Shown: one piece after another, positions 1 to 7,152 of the stretch
Layout: every line of letters starts with the position of its first letter
How positions within the stretch are numbered: the stretch's first letter is position 1
Assembly: GCA_002390845.1 (NCBI GenBank)
Contig: DGQT01000046.1
Coordinates: forward strand, 1 to 14,450
Source of the DNA: Chitinophagaceae bacterium UBA4407
GTDB lineage: Bacteria; Bacteroidota; Bacteroidia; Chitinophagales; Chitinophagaceae
Direction: 5' to 3'
DNA length: 14,450 nucleotides
Made by a program: the position numbers and the translations under genes
The notes under the pieces: model-generated
What the model was told of the DNA's origin: nothing
Seen by the model: only the letters and a program-made list of their open reading frames with translations
Database searches by the model: none

Positions 1-10
1 GATGAAAGTA

Positions 11-61
11 TTGCGACGCAACAGGCGATGCCATAGAATTATTTAGCCCGGTTCAAAAAAA
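11..61 (-). repeat. Dispersed repeat arm A1 (partial element at window edge)
   Basis: Read on the - strand this is a T-run, GAACCGGGC, an AT-rich spacer, CTATGGCATCGCCTG and then TTGCGTCGCAA. It shares 20 bases exactly (GCATCGCCTGTTGCGTCGCA in reverse complement) with the arm at 2477-2496. It is the right-hand arm of an element whose other half lies outside the window. The A-run (55-61) ends 16 bases before the first gene of the phosphonate operon, so the element sits directly in that operon's leader. Confidence 0.75.
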
Positions 62-77
62 TACAGTATAAAACAAA

Positions 78-1166
78 ATGAAAAATATAAAAAGATATAC
101 GCTTGTTGTAATCCTTTTATTTGTTCTACCTAATGCATTTTCACAAACACGCAAAACAGAAAATATTATTATAGTAACGCTCGATGGCATGCGTTGGCAA
201 GAAGTTTTTGGCGGCGTTGATTCAATGATAATGGTAAATAAAAACTTTACACAGGATTCAGAAAACGTAGCAAAAACTTTCTGGAGCAACGATATAAATG
301 ATCGTAGAAAAAAACTTTTTCCGTTCTTGTGGACTACGGTTGTAAATCACGGTCAACTTTATGGTAACCGCAACTTAAACAGTTTTGTAAACGTTGCAAA
401 CCCTTACCGGTTCTCATATCCGGGCTACAATGAAATCTTTACAGGCTACCCTGATACTGCGGTAAATTCAAATGACAAAATCGAAAATAAGAACGAAAAT
501 GTACTGGAGTTTATCAATAAACAAAAAGGGTATACCGGTAAAGTTGCAGCATTCAGTACATGGGATGTGTTTCCGTATATCCTTAATAAATGGCGCAGTA
601 ATATTTATGTAAACGCTGGTGTAGATACTTTAAAGTTTAAGTCGCCATCGTTTCAGTTACTCAACGATATGCAGTTTCTTGCAGCAGAGCCAATCAATGT
701 ACGGCTCGATGTAAATACCTATCTCGCAGCAAAAACCTATCTGAAAGAATTTAAACCGAAAGCACTGTATATCGCATTCGATGAAACAGATGATTTTGCA
801 CACAGTGCTTTGTACGATCAGTATTTAAAAAGCGCTCATGCTGAAGATGCAATGCTCGCAGATTTATGGAAAACAATACAATCAATGCCAGAGTATAAAG
901 GCAAAACTACATTGATTGTTACCTGCGATCATGGCCGCGGAAATAAAGTAAAAGAAGAATGGACATCTCATGGCGAAAAGATTGCAGATGCAGACCAGAT
1001 ATGGATTGCAGCCATCGGTCCAGACACAAAACCATTGGGCGAAGTAAAGAACTCGGAACAGTTATACCAGCGCCAGCTTGCGCCAACATTTGCGGCATTG
1101 CTTGGCTTTAATTTTAAACCAAACCATCCTGTAACAGCACCAATAAAAACGATCTTTTATAAATAA
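78..1166 (+). CDS. Secreted alkaline-phosphatase-superfamily phosphohydrolase
   Basis: This 362-residue protein has a Sec signal peptide (hydrophobic 8-20, likely cleavage near S22/Q23), so it should act in the periplasm or outside the cell. Two-metal alkaline-phosphatase/NPP superfamily sites are visible: D36 in TLDGMRW, a nucleophile position S113 in RFSYPGYNEIFTGYPD, D238 and H242 (DxxxH), D284-H285 in TCDHG, and H298 in TSHGEK. The serine stands where NPP-type enzymes have threonine. The superfamily includes phosphatases, phosphodiesterases, phosphonate monoester hydrolases and phosphonoacetate hydrolase; the exact substrate cannot be read from sequence. Six bases separate it from the next gene, so it is probably the first gene of the phosphonate operon. 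A role in releasing phosphate or an aminophosphonate from an ester outside the cytoplasm is an inference from context. Confidence 0.85.
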   Translation: MKNIKRYTLVVILLFVLPNAFSQTRKTENIIIVTLDGMRWQEVFGGVDSMIMVNKNFTQDSENVAKTFWSNDINDRRKKLFPFLWTTVVNHGQLYGNRNLNSFVNVANPYRFSYPGYNEIFTGYPDTAVNSNDKIENKNENVLEFINKQKGYTGKVAAFSTWDVFPYILNKWRSNIYVNAGVDTLKFKSPSFQLLNDMQFLAAEPINVRLDVNTYLAAKTYLKEFKPKALYIAFDETDDFAHSALYDQYLKSAHAEDAMLADLWKTIQSMPEYKGKTTLIVTCDHGRGNKVKEEWTSHGEKIADADQIWIAAIGPDTKPLGEVKNSEQLYQRQLAPTFAALLGFNFKPNHPVTAPIKTIFYK

Positions 1167-1172
1167 CTAATC

Positions 1173-1754
1173 ATGAACAAAAGCGCGTTAACAAAGAATA
1201 ATGCAACAGCAGAAATAATGCATTTGTTTGAAAAATATGGTAATGAAGATTATGATGGCGAACCCGTATCACAAACATCGCATATGATACAATGCGCCAT
1301 GCAGGCCATGAGCGAAGGCGCCGATATGGAATTAATACTTGGCGGCTTTCTTCACGATATTGGCCACCTGTTACGTCATGAACAGCTTACCGAAGAAATG
1401 GGTGGCTACGGTGTTGTGAATCATGAGGGTATTGGAGCAGCATACCTGCGTTCAAAAGGCTTCTCAGAAAGAGTTTGCGCTATGGTGGAAAAACATGTAG
1501 ATGCAAAAAGATACCTTGTTGCTACAGATACAACCTATAAAGAAAAATTGTCAGAAGCCAGTTTGCAAACCCTTGAATGGCAGGGCGGGCCAATGAGTGA
1601 AGGCGAAGTGATGCTATTTGTACAGCACCGGTTTTTTGATGACATCATTAAAGTACGTTTATGGGATGAACAGGCAAAAAGTTATGATGCGGTAATGCTG
1701 CCTCTAAGCCATTTCCGTAACCTGATTGATGAATATTTAAACGACAGGAATTGA
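1173..1754 (+). CDS. phnZ: PhnZ-like HD-domain mixed-valent diiron oxygenase (C-P bond cleavage)
   Basis: This 193-residue HD-domain protein (HDIG at 61-64) is of the phosphonate-operon type (TIGR03276/PhnZ). Characterised PhnZ oxidatively cleaves (R)-1-hydroxy-2-aminoethylphosphonate to glycine and phosphate with a mixed-valent diiron centre. Residues known to matter in PhnZ recur here with a constant offset of 3, then 4. The ligands are H37, H61, D62, H84, H108 and D165. The substrate-gating pair is Y27 and E30, and phosphonate-contact candidates are K112 and S130. The length matches PhnZ (about 190 residues). The protein is cytoplasmic, with no signal peptide or membrane segment. One base separates its stop from the next start, implying translational coupling. 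The usual partner PhnY*, which makes the hydroxylated substrate, is not in the window. Family membership is clear; the exact substrate is inferred. Confidence 0.88.
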   Translation: MNKSALTKNNATAEIMHLFEKYGNEDYDGEPVSQTSHMIQCAMQAMSEGADMELILGGFLHDIGHLLRHEQLTEEMGGYGVVNHEGIGAAYLRSKGFSERVCAMVEKHVDAKRYLVATDTTYKEKLSEASLQTLEWQGGPMSEGEVMLFVQHRFFDDIIKVRLWDEQAKSYDAVMLPLSHFRNLIDEYLNDRN

Positions 1755-1755
1755 T

Positions 1756-2448
1756 ATGAACAACAACATTAAATTAGTGGTTTTTGATATTGCAGGTACT
1801 ACAGTAAAAGATCACGGAGAGATTGCCATTGCTTTTAAAACTGCCATGAAAGAAAAAGGGTACGAAGTACCCGTGGAAAAGATAAACCCACTGATGGGTT
1901 ACAAAAAACCTGAGGCAATAAAAATGATGCTGGATGAATATGAAACAGATGCAACAAAGGTTACGGATGATTATATTAATGATATTCATGAAAGGTTTAT
2001 TGAGCTGATGGTTGAATATTATAGAACCACTGATCAGCTTCAGGCGCTGCCGCACGCTGAAAATGTTTTTGCATATTTAAAACAACGGGGTATTAAAATT
2101 GGACTGGATACAGGTTTCTCCAATCATATAACCGATATAATTATAGAAAGGCTGGGTTGGTTAAAAAACGGAATAATTGATTACGTTGTTTCAAGTAACC
2201 AGGTTGCCGCAGGAAGGCCGCAACCTTTTATGATACAGAAGATGATGCAGGCAGCAGGAATTGATGATTCAAAGCAGGTAGTAAAATTAGGCGATACAGA
2301 AGTGGATATTAATGAAGGTAAAAATGCCGGATGCTTATATTCCATTGCGGTAACAACCGGTGCATTCACAAGAGAAGCATTAATGCCCTATAATCCCGAT
2401 TTTATTATTGATGACCTGAATGAACTGGTTGAAATTTTAGAGCAATAA
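1756..2448 (+). CDS. PhnX-like HAD phosphonatase (TIGR03351-type phosphonatase-like hydrolase)
   Basis: This 230-residue HAD-superfamily hydrolase resembles phosphonoacetaldehyde hydrolase. The nucleophile motif is DIAGTT with D11 and the phosphonatase-specific A13, rather than the usual DxD. The cap region carries MGYKK (47-51); K51 aligns with the lysine of PhnX that forms a Schiff base with phosphonoacetaldehyde. Motif II is TGFSN (119-123), an arginine stands in AAGRPQPF (R154) where most HADs have lysine, and the acidic motif is GDTEVDI (D180, D184). The expected reaction is hydrolysis of phosphonoacetaldehyde, or a close 2-oxoethylphosphonate, to an aldehyde and phosphate. The family is typically found with FAD oxidoreductases rather than PhnW, as here. 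The stop codon directly abuts a repeat element. Confidence 0.9.
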   Translation: MNNNIKLVVFDIAGTTVKDHGEIAIAFKTAMKEKGYEVPVEKINPLMGYKKPEAIKMMLDEYETDATKVTDDYINDIHERFIELMVEYYRTTDQLQALPHAENVFAYLKQRGIKIGLDTGFSNHITDIIIERLGWLKNGIIDYVVSSNQVAAGRPQPFMIQKMMQAAGIDDSKQVVKLGDTEVDINEGKNAGCLYSIAVTTGAFTREALMPYNPDFIIDDLNELVEILEQ

Positions 2449-2616
2449 TTTTTGAACCCGGCATAAGTATTTCATAGCATCGCCTGTTGCGTCGCACACT
2501 TGAACTGTTGATTCTTCGGTCGACTTTGACCGTCGACTGTCGACCGCTGTAAGGAACGTACAAGTGAGTGACACAAGTAAAGCTTCATAGAAGTACCATA
2601 GCCTGGTACATAAAAA
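2449..2616. mobile_element. MITE-like inverted-repeat element inside the phosphonate operon
   Basis: The left arm (2449-2505) starts with the T-run that follows the phnX-like stop codon and ends in core TTGCGTCGCACACTTGAAC (2487-2505). The right arm (2558-2616) is its diverged reverse complement: core GTACAAGTGAGTGACACAA, then CTTCATAG, GCCTGGTAC and an A-rich end. A perfect 8-bp inverted repeat (CGGTCGAC 2517-2524, GTCGACCG 2539-2546) lies in the centre. The DUF5690 start codon is six bases past the right end. No transposase is encoded. The other junctions of this operon are 6, 1 and -8 bases, so this 174-base gap looks like an insertion. Confidence 0.65.
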
Positions 2617-2622
2617 TAAAAC

Positions 2623-3927
2623 ATGCATACTTCAACATTATTGCAGCAGAAAGTAAAAAACATGCCAGCGTGGGCATTATCTGTTTATGCTGCACTCTGT
2701 TCTTTTTGCGTGTACTTCTGTATGTATGCTTTTCGGAAACCCTTTACTGCCGCTGGTTTTACCGGGATAGAATTTTTGCATATTGATTATAAAGTATGGC
2801 TGGTAACGGCTCAGGTAATTGGTTATATGCTGAGTAAATTTTACGGTATAAAATTTATATCGGGCATGCAGGGGGAGAAGCGTGCCGTTACTATTGTAAA
2901 ATTAATTTTACTGGCGTGGCTTGCATTACTATTGTTTGCTGTTACACCTGCTCCGTATAATATCGTTTTCCTTTTTTTGAATGGTTTTCCGTTGGGGATG
3001 GTGTGGGGATTGGTGTTTAGTTTTTTAGAAGGCAGAAAGGCCACAGAATTTATGGGTGCAGTACTGAGTATCAGTTTTATTTTCTCTTCCGGTGTTGTAA
3101 AAAGTGTGGGCAAATCTATTGTGCTTTACTGGCATGTAAGCGAAATGTGGATGCCTTTTATAGCAGGTGGTCTTTTTGTTTTGCCAATGCTTTTGTTTAC
3201 ATGGTTACTGAATCATGTTCCGCCACCAACTGCTGAAGATGTTACGTTGCGTAGTGCACGAAGGCCAATGACCCGAACCGAGCGTAAAGAGTTTATTGCA
3301 CGCTTCTTACCTGGAATTATTGTTATTGTGTTTACTTATGTTTTACTTACAATACTCCGGGACTTCAGAGACAACTTTTCCAATGAATTGTGGAACGAAC
3401 TGGGCTACGGAAATAATGCGGCGATATTTACCGAGACTGAGACCTATGTTTCGCTGATCGTATTGCTGTGTATGAGTTTGCTGATATTGGTAAAGAACAA
3501 TATCAAAGCCTTTATGATCAATCATTATATCATTATTGGGGGTTATGGTCTTGCATTGATTTCTACTTTATTATTCCTTGCAGGTTATATAAATCCTGTT
3601 GTATGGATGACGATGATCGGTACAGGATTGTACCTGTGTTATGTGCCGTTTAATGCATTGTATTTTGAAAGGATGATCGCTACTTATAAAGTAAGAAGCA
3701 ATATTGGTTTTATTATGTATATCGCAGATGCATTTGGTTACTTGGGTAGTGTACTGGTGCTGTTCTTAAAAGAATTTATAGGCGTAAAACTTTCGTGGAC
3801 GAGTTTCTTTACCAATGCTGTGATCATTATTTCTGTAATTGGTATTGCTGGAACTATTGTAGCTGCATTCTATTTTAAAAGAAAATATTTATCAGATCAA
3901 TCAACTATACAATCCTCGTATGCATAA
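2623..3927 (+). CDS. DUF5690-family 12-TM transporter (MFS-like), candidate phosphonate permease
   Basis: This 434-residue integral membrane protein has about twelve hydrophobic segments, the first near 17-35 and the last near 400-420. It shows MYAFRKPFTA (34-43), reminiscent of organophosphate:phosphate antiporters of the MFS, and the loop RDFRDNF (246-252) followed by WNELGYGNN, which I associate with DUF5690. The start at M1 was kept because it lies just past the repeat element; M14 (MPAWAL, codon at 2662) is an alternative. Its end overlaps the FAD oxidase gene by eight bases, so the two are translationally coupled. No phosphonate ABC or 2-AEP importer is seen nearby, so import of an aminophosphonate, perhaps by phosphate exchange, is the best contextual guess. 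To my knowledge no substrate is established for the family. Confidence 0.85.
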   Translation: MHTSTLLQQKVKNMPAWALSVYAALCSFCVYFCMYAFRKPFTAAGFTGIEFLHIDYKVWLVTAQVIGYMLSKFYGIKFISGMQGEKRAVTIVKLILLAWLALLLFAVTPAPYNIVFLFLNGFPLGMVWGLVFSFLEGRKATEFMGAVLSISFIFSSGVVKSVGKSIVLYWHVSEMWMPFIAGGLFVLPMLLFTWLLNHVPPPTAEDVTLRSARRPMTRTERKEFIARFLPGIIVIVFTYVLLTILRDFRDNFSNELWNELGYGNNAAIFTETETYVSLIVLLCMSLLILVKNNIKAFMINHYIIIGGYGLALISTLLFLAGYINPVVWMTMIGTGLYLCYVPFNALYFERMIATYKVRSNIGFIMYIADAFGYLGSVLVLFLKEFIGVKLSWTSFFTNAVIIISVIGIAGTIVAAFYFKRKYLSDQSTIQSSYA

Positions 3928-5047
3928 GAAAAATGCAATTGTAATAGGTGCAGGAATCGTTGGTCTTGCTATCGCAAGAAGTCTATCAGAAAAAGGTTAT
4001 GCCGTAACGGTGTTTGAACGTAATGAAAAAGCCGTAAGCGCCTCCATCCGAAACTTTGGTATGGTGTGGCCTATTGGTCAGCCCAATGGAAATTTATATG
4101 AAAGGGCATTGCGCTCAAAGTCCATCTGGAAGCAGGTTTGCAGCGAAGCAGGTTTATGGCACAACGAAGTAGGGAGTTTGCATTTGGCTTACAGCGATCT
4201 GGAGTGGCAGGTAATTCAGGAGTTTGCCGAAGCGGATAAAAATGTGCGCCCCGTTAAAGCAATAAGTGCAGCAGATGCATTACACAAAAGTGAAGCTGTA
4301 AACCCAGCAAATTTAAAAGGCGCTTTGTGGAGTGCCGATGAAATGATCGTTGAATCACGCGTTGCCATTGAAAAAATTCCTGCCTACCTCACCCGGAAAT
4401 ATGGTGTTGTTTTTCATTTCAATACAGCCGTTACAGAGATCAGTTATCCATCTGTTATAACTGGGGCTCAGCATACTTTTAATGCAGATGAAATTTATGT
4501 TTGCAGTGGTGCAGATTTTGAAACTTTATACCCCGAAATATTTGCAGCAAACTATTTTACCAAATGCAAATTGCAAATGATGCGCCTTATTATGCAACCT
4601 GATGGATGGCGCATTGGCCCATCGCTTTGCGGTGGTTTATCTATGGTGCATTATAAAGGTTTTGAAGCTGCCGCATCATTGCCACTGTTGAAAGAACATT
4701 ACAAACAAACCATGCCCGATTATCTTAAATGGGGCATTCATGTAATGGTTTCGCAGAATGCAGAAGGCGAGCTTACCATTGGCGACAGCCACGAGTACGG
4801 CCTTGTATTCGATCCTTTTGATAAGGCATTCATCAATCAATTGATCATTGATTATATGAAGCAGTTCGCTGTATTCAAAGACTGGCAAATGATACAGAGC
4901 TGGCATGGCATTTACCCAAAGATCACCAACGGCCAAACAGATTTTATTCACTCACCGGAAAAGGGCGTAACTATTGTAAATGGTTTGGGTGGCAATGGTA
5001 TGACTTTGAGTTTCGGGCTTGCAGAAGAAGTAGTTGCAATGCAATAG
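3920..5047 (+). CDS. TIGR03364-type FAD-dependent oxidoreductase of phosphonate operons
   Basis: This 375-residue DAO-fold flavoprotein is predicted to be cytoplasmic. The N-terminal dinucleotide-binding motif is VIGAGIVGLA (8-17; G10, G12, G15) with E34 at the end of the second strand. The stretch ASIRNFGMVWPIGQP (41-55) is characteristic of the family, and the C-terminus has the flavin-contacting GLGGNGMTLSFGLA. The family co-occurs with PhnX-like phosphonatases. Characterised flavoenzymes of phosphonate operons oxidise N-alkylated 2-aminoethylphosphonates to phosphonoacetaldehyde, so this enzyme probably feeds the phosphonatase encoded two genes upstream. Whether its substrate is AEP, N-methyl-AEP or 1-hydroxy-AEP cannot be told. 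It is the last clearly phosphonate-related gene; a repeat arm begins four bases after its stop. Confidence 0.87.
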   Translation: MHKKNAIVIGAGIVGLAIARSLSEKGYAVTVFERNEKAVSASIRNFGMVWPIGQPNGNLYERALRSKSIWKQVCSEAGLWHNEVGSLHLAYSDLEWQVIQEFAEADKNVRPVKAISAADALHKSEAVNPANLKGALWSADEMIVESRVAIEKIPAYLTRKYGVVFHFNTAVTEISYPSVITGAQHTFNADEIYVCSGADFETLYPEIFAANYFTKCKLQMMRLIMQPDGWRIGPSLCGGLSMVHYKGFEAAASLPLLKEHYKQTMPDYLKWGIHVMVSQNAEGELTIGDSHEYGLVFDPFDKAFINQLIIDYMKQFAVFKDWQMIQSWHGIYPKITNGQTDFIHSPEKGVTIVNGLGGNGMTLSFGLAEEVVAMQ

Positions 5048-5050
5048 AAA

Positions 5051-5108
5051 TTTTTTGATCCAGGCATTTGTATTTCAATTAACCTGTACTTGCGTCGCAC
5101 ACTTGTAC
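5051..5108 (+). repeat. Dispersed repeat arm A3
   Basis: A T-run (5051-5056) is followed by GATCCAGGC, an AT-rich spacer with TATTTCA, and a perfect core TTGCGTCGCACACTTGTAC (5090-5108). It aligns over its whole length with the left arm at 2449-2505. No convincing inverted partner follows at once; the next opposite-facing arm is at 5804-5860, beyond the small gene. Confidence 0.75.
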
Positions 5109-5221
5109 TGCAGGATTATGAATTGAGCTTTTACCGATGCGTAAATTAGAAGAACTGTTTCGTGCAGAGAAGGGTCAGGGCAAATAGCTTCCCAATATTA
5201 ATTGCAAGACAAATAAAACTC

Positions 5222-5689
5222 ATGAATAATATTAGAATAAAAGTCCCACTTCCCTGCAAAGAAAATTGGAATTGTATGACAAGTACCGATAGTGGTCGGT
5301 TTTGCGCTGTATGCAGCAAGGTTGTTGTTGATTTTACCTCTATGACGACTGAAGAAGTGAAAGACTATTTTTTAAAATTAAGACCGCAACATATTTGCGG
5401 TCACTTTAAACCAGCTCAAATTCAAAAGAACTACAACAAATTTCAGCAAGCTTTCATTGATAGTTATAATTACGTTGAAAGAACGGCCAAATTTAGAATT
5501 GTAAGGTTAACTTTTTTATTCTTCCTAAGCCTCGCTTTGACACTTTTAGGTTGCCACAACCCTGTTGGCACGGTATTGACAAATGACACAACACTTAACC
5601 CAACACTCAGTGATACTTTGATACAAGACACGACCCATTTGGATTTAATTAATGACACAATAAATGTTGAAAATAAAAAAGTTCATTAA
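5222..5689 (+). CDS. Bacteroidota PCxENW cysteine-motif protein with one TM segment
   Basis: From the ATG at 5222 this is a 155-residue protein. An in-frame ATG at 5162 exists but adds 20 residues unlike the family, so the later start is preferred. The N-terminal half has PCKENWNCM, then GRFCAVCSKVVVDFTSMT and ICGHF. C12, C28, C31 and C59 could form a zinc-type site. One hydrophobic segment (about 96-112) is followed by a low-complexity Asn/Asp/Thr-rich tail. I recognise the cysteine motif as common at the N-terminus of otherwise unrelated Bacteroidota membrane proteins, but I know no function for it. The gene sits between two opposite-facing repeat arms and lacks a recognisable promoter. Membership of the phosphonate operon is doubtful. 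Confidence 0.7.
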   Translation: MNNIRIKVPLPCKENWNCMTSTDSGRFCAVCSKVVVDFTSMTTEEVKDYFLKLRPQHICGHFKPAQIQKNYNKFQQAFIDSYNYVERTAKFRIVRLTFLFFLSLALTLLGCHNPVGTVLTNDTTLNPTLSDTLIQDTTHLDLINDTINVENKKVH

Positions 5690-5803
5690 TTACAGCACGA
5701 ACGCATAACGAATGCATTTGTATTTTCGCTGCTGCTGGCGTTCTCGCCAATAGCCTTCGCTTCAATCTACGCTATGGTAAAAAGTTCAATATATAATCCA
5801 AAC

Positions 5804-5860
5804 GTAAAAGTGTGCGACGCAAGAAAAGCTAAATTAGTAGTCATATAGTTGGGTTAATAA
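5804..5860 (-). repeat. Dispersed repeat arm A4
   Basis: On the + strand this reads GTAAAAGTGTGCGACGCAA (core, 5804-5822), then an AT-rich spacer and AGTTGGGTTAATAA. In reverse complement it has AACCCAACTA, spacer and TTGCGTCGCACACTTTTAC, matching the 7758-7816 arm. It lies 13 bases past the end of the sigma-factor gene. The rest of the 5690-5873 gap has a GGCG-TTCT-CGCC mini-hairpin (near 5749) without a T-run, and otherwise nothing I recognise. Confidence 0.7.
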
Positions 5861-5873
5861 TTGCCTTTCTTTT

Positions 5874-7100
5874 TTAAAACGAATCTATTTTCATTTGAAT
5901 GGTTTGTTTATCTGTTTGTGTTTTGGCAAGTGCAAGTGCGGCTTTAAAATTTTGTTTGGCTTTTGTATTATCAATGCCTGTATATAGCTCTCCAAGCAAA
6001 ACAAAATAAAAATGATTGTTAATCAGTTGTAGTTTTTCAGCTTCTTTAATTGCTTCGTGTTTACCATTTGCTTTCGAAAGCGCATACGTTCTGTTAAGCG
6101 CCGCTACAGGCGAATATTCCAGTTGCAGCAAACGGTTATGAAGCTGCAGAATATTCTCCCATTTCTCTTTTGTATCTGCTTTAATCGTATGCCAGTAAGC
6201 AATACCAGCTTCTATATGATATTTTGAAAGTTGATTCCCCTGCGATGACTTATGAAGAAAATAAATGCCTTTGTTTACCAGTTCTTCATTCCACAGCGAT
6301 TCATCCTGATCCTGGTATAAAATGATTTCGCCCTGTTCATTTTTTCTTGCAGCAAACCTCGACGAATGAAAACACATTAACGAAAACAATGCCTTTACAT
6401 TCGGCAGGTTGGTGGGTTCATTTTCAAGAAGCAGGCTGGTTAACCGCATGGCTTCATGGCAAAGATCTTCGCGCAAAATTGTATCCTGGCTTTCTGAATA
6501 ATAACCTTCGCTGAACAGCAAATACAATGTTCTTAACACGGGTTCCAAACGATTGTTTATTTCAGCTTCACCGGGAAATTCAATAGGTACTTTTTCAAGC
6601 CTTAATTTTTCTTTTGCCCTGAAGAGCCTCTTGTTGATTGTTTCTTTTTTACTTAAAAATGCACTGGCAATTTCATCAATACCAAACCCGCAAAGAATGC
6701 GCAAAGCCAGGCCTATCTGGGCTTCCGTTGAAATAGTGGGGTGGCAAATGGCGAACAACATTTGCAATTGGCTGTCGGTAATATTTTTGTCTGACAAATC
6801 AATTTCAATCTCCTCGTTTTCCTTTGGAGAATGTTTTATTAGTGGAGTAATTTTTTCTGTAAAAATTTTATTGCGGGTTATATAATTTTTTGTTTTGTTT
6901 TTTGCAACGGCATAAATCCATGCTGTTGGGTTCTCGGGAATGCCTTTATAGGTCCATGTTTCTATCGCAGATAAAAAAGTTTCGCTGGCAAGATCTTCAG
7001 CAATTTCAATATGTTCAATACCAAAAACTTTGCAGAGCACTGCCGTGATCTTCCTGAATTCAGTTCTGAATAAATGCGGTATCAGTTCCTGTTGGTTCAT
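5874..7100 (-). CDS. ECF42-type RNA polymerase sigma factor with C-terminal TPR-like extension
   Basis: This 408-residue protein is far longer than a plain ECF sigma factor (about 180). Sigma region 2 spans about 8-78 (AEDLASETFLSAIETW 34-49, PTAWIYAVAKNKTKN 58-72). Region 4 with its helix-turn-helix spans about 108-168 (ILCGFGIDEIASAFLS). The extension begins near 184 with FSEGYYSES (196-204) and continues through DLCHEAMRL and FSLMCFHSSRFAARKNEQGEIIL. It ends in TPR-like helices (about 300-400). This DUF6596-type layout and the upstream YCII gene define group ECF42. In that group no anti-sigma factor is known and the C-terminal extension controls activity. A hairpin followed by a T-run lies just before the start codon and may limit its expression. 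Target genes cannot be read from the window. Confidence 0.9.
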   Translation of the reverse strand: MNQQELIPHLFRTEFRKITAVLCKVFGIEHIEIAEDLASETFLSAIETWTYKGIPENPTAWIYAVAKNKTKNYITRNKIFTEKITPLIKHSPKENEEIEIDLSDKNITDSQLQMLFAICHPTISTEAQIGLALRILCGFGIDEIASAFLSKKETINKRLFRAKEKLRLEKVPIEFPGEAEINNRLEPVLRTLYLLFSEGYYSESQDTILREDLCHEAMRLTSLLLENEPTNLPNVKALFSLMCFHSSRFAARKNEQGEIILYQDQDESLWNEELVNKGIYFLHKSSQGNQLSKYHIEAGIAYWHTIKADTKEKWENILQLHNRLLQLEYSPVAALNRTYALSKANGKHEAIKEAEKLQLINNHFYFVLLGELYTGIDNTKAKQNFKAALALAKTQTDKQTIQMKIDSF

Positions 7101-7104
7101 AGGT

Positions 7105-7139
7105 AAAAAAATTCCTGTACAGCAAATGCCATACAGGAA
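7105..7139 (-). terminator. Terminator-like hairpin between the YCII gene and the sigma gene
   Basis: A perfect 8-bp stem (TTCCTGTA 7112-7119, TACAGGAA 7132-7139) encloses a 12-base loop. On the - strand it is followed at once by seven T (7105-7111) and, four bases later, by the sigma factor start codon. It begins 13 bases after the YCII stop codon. The layout fits an intrinsic terminator or attenuator that makes sigma transcription depend on read-through. Confidence 0.65.
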
Positions 7140-7152
7140 CGCTTAAATTTTT

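Noticed and set aside
5162..5221. 20-residue N-terminal extension of the cysteine-motif protein
   Set aside because: The family normally begins just before the PCxENW motif, so the ATG at 5222 is the better start.
6553..6885. 110-codon open frame on the + strand
   Set aside because: It is antisense to the ECF sigma factor, whose conserved motifs cover the same bases.
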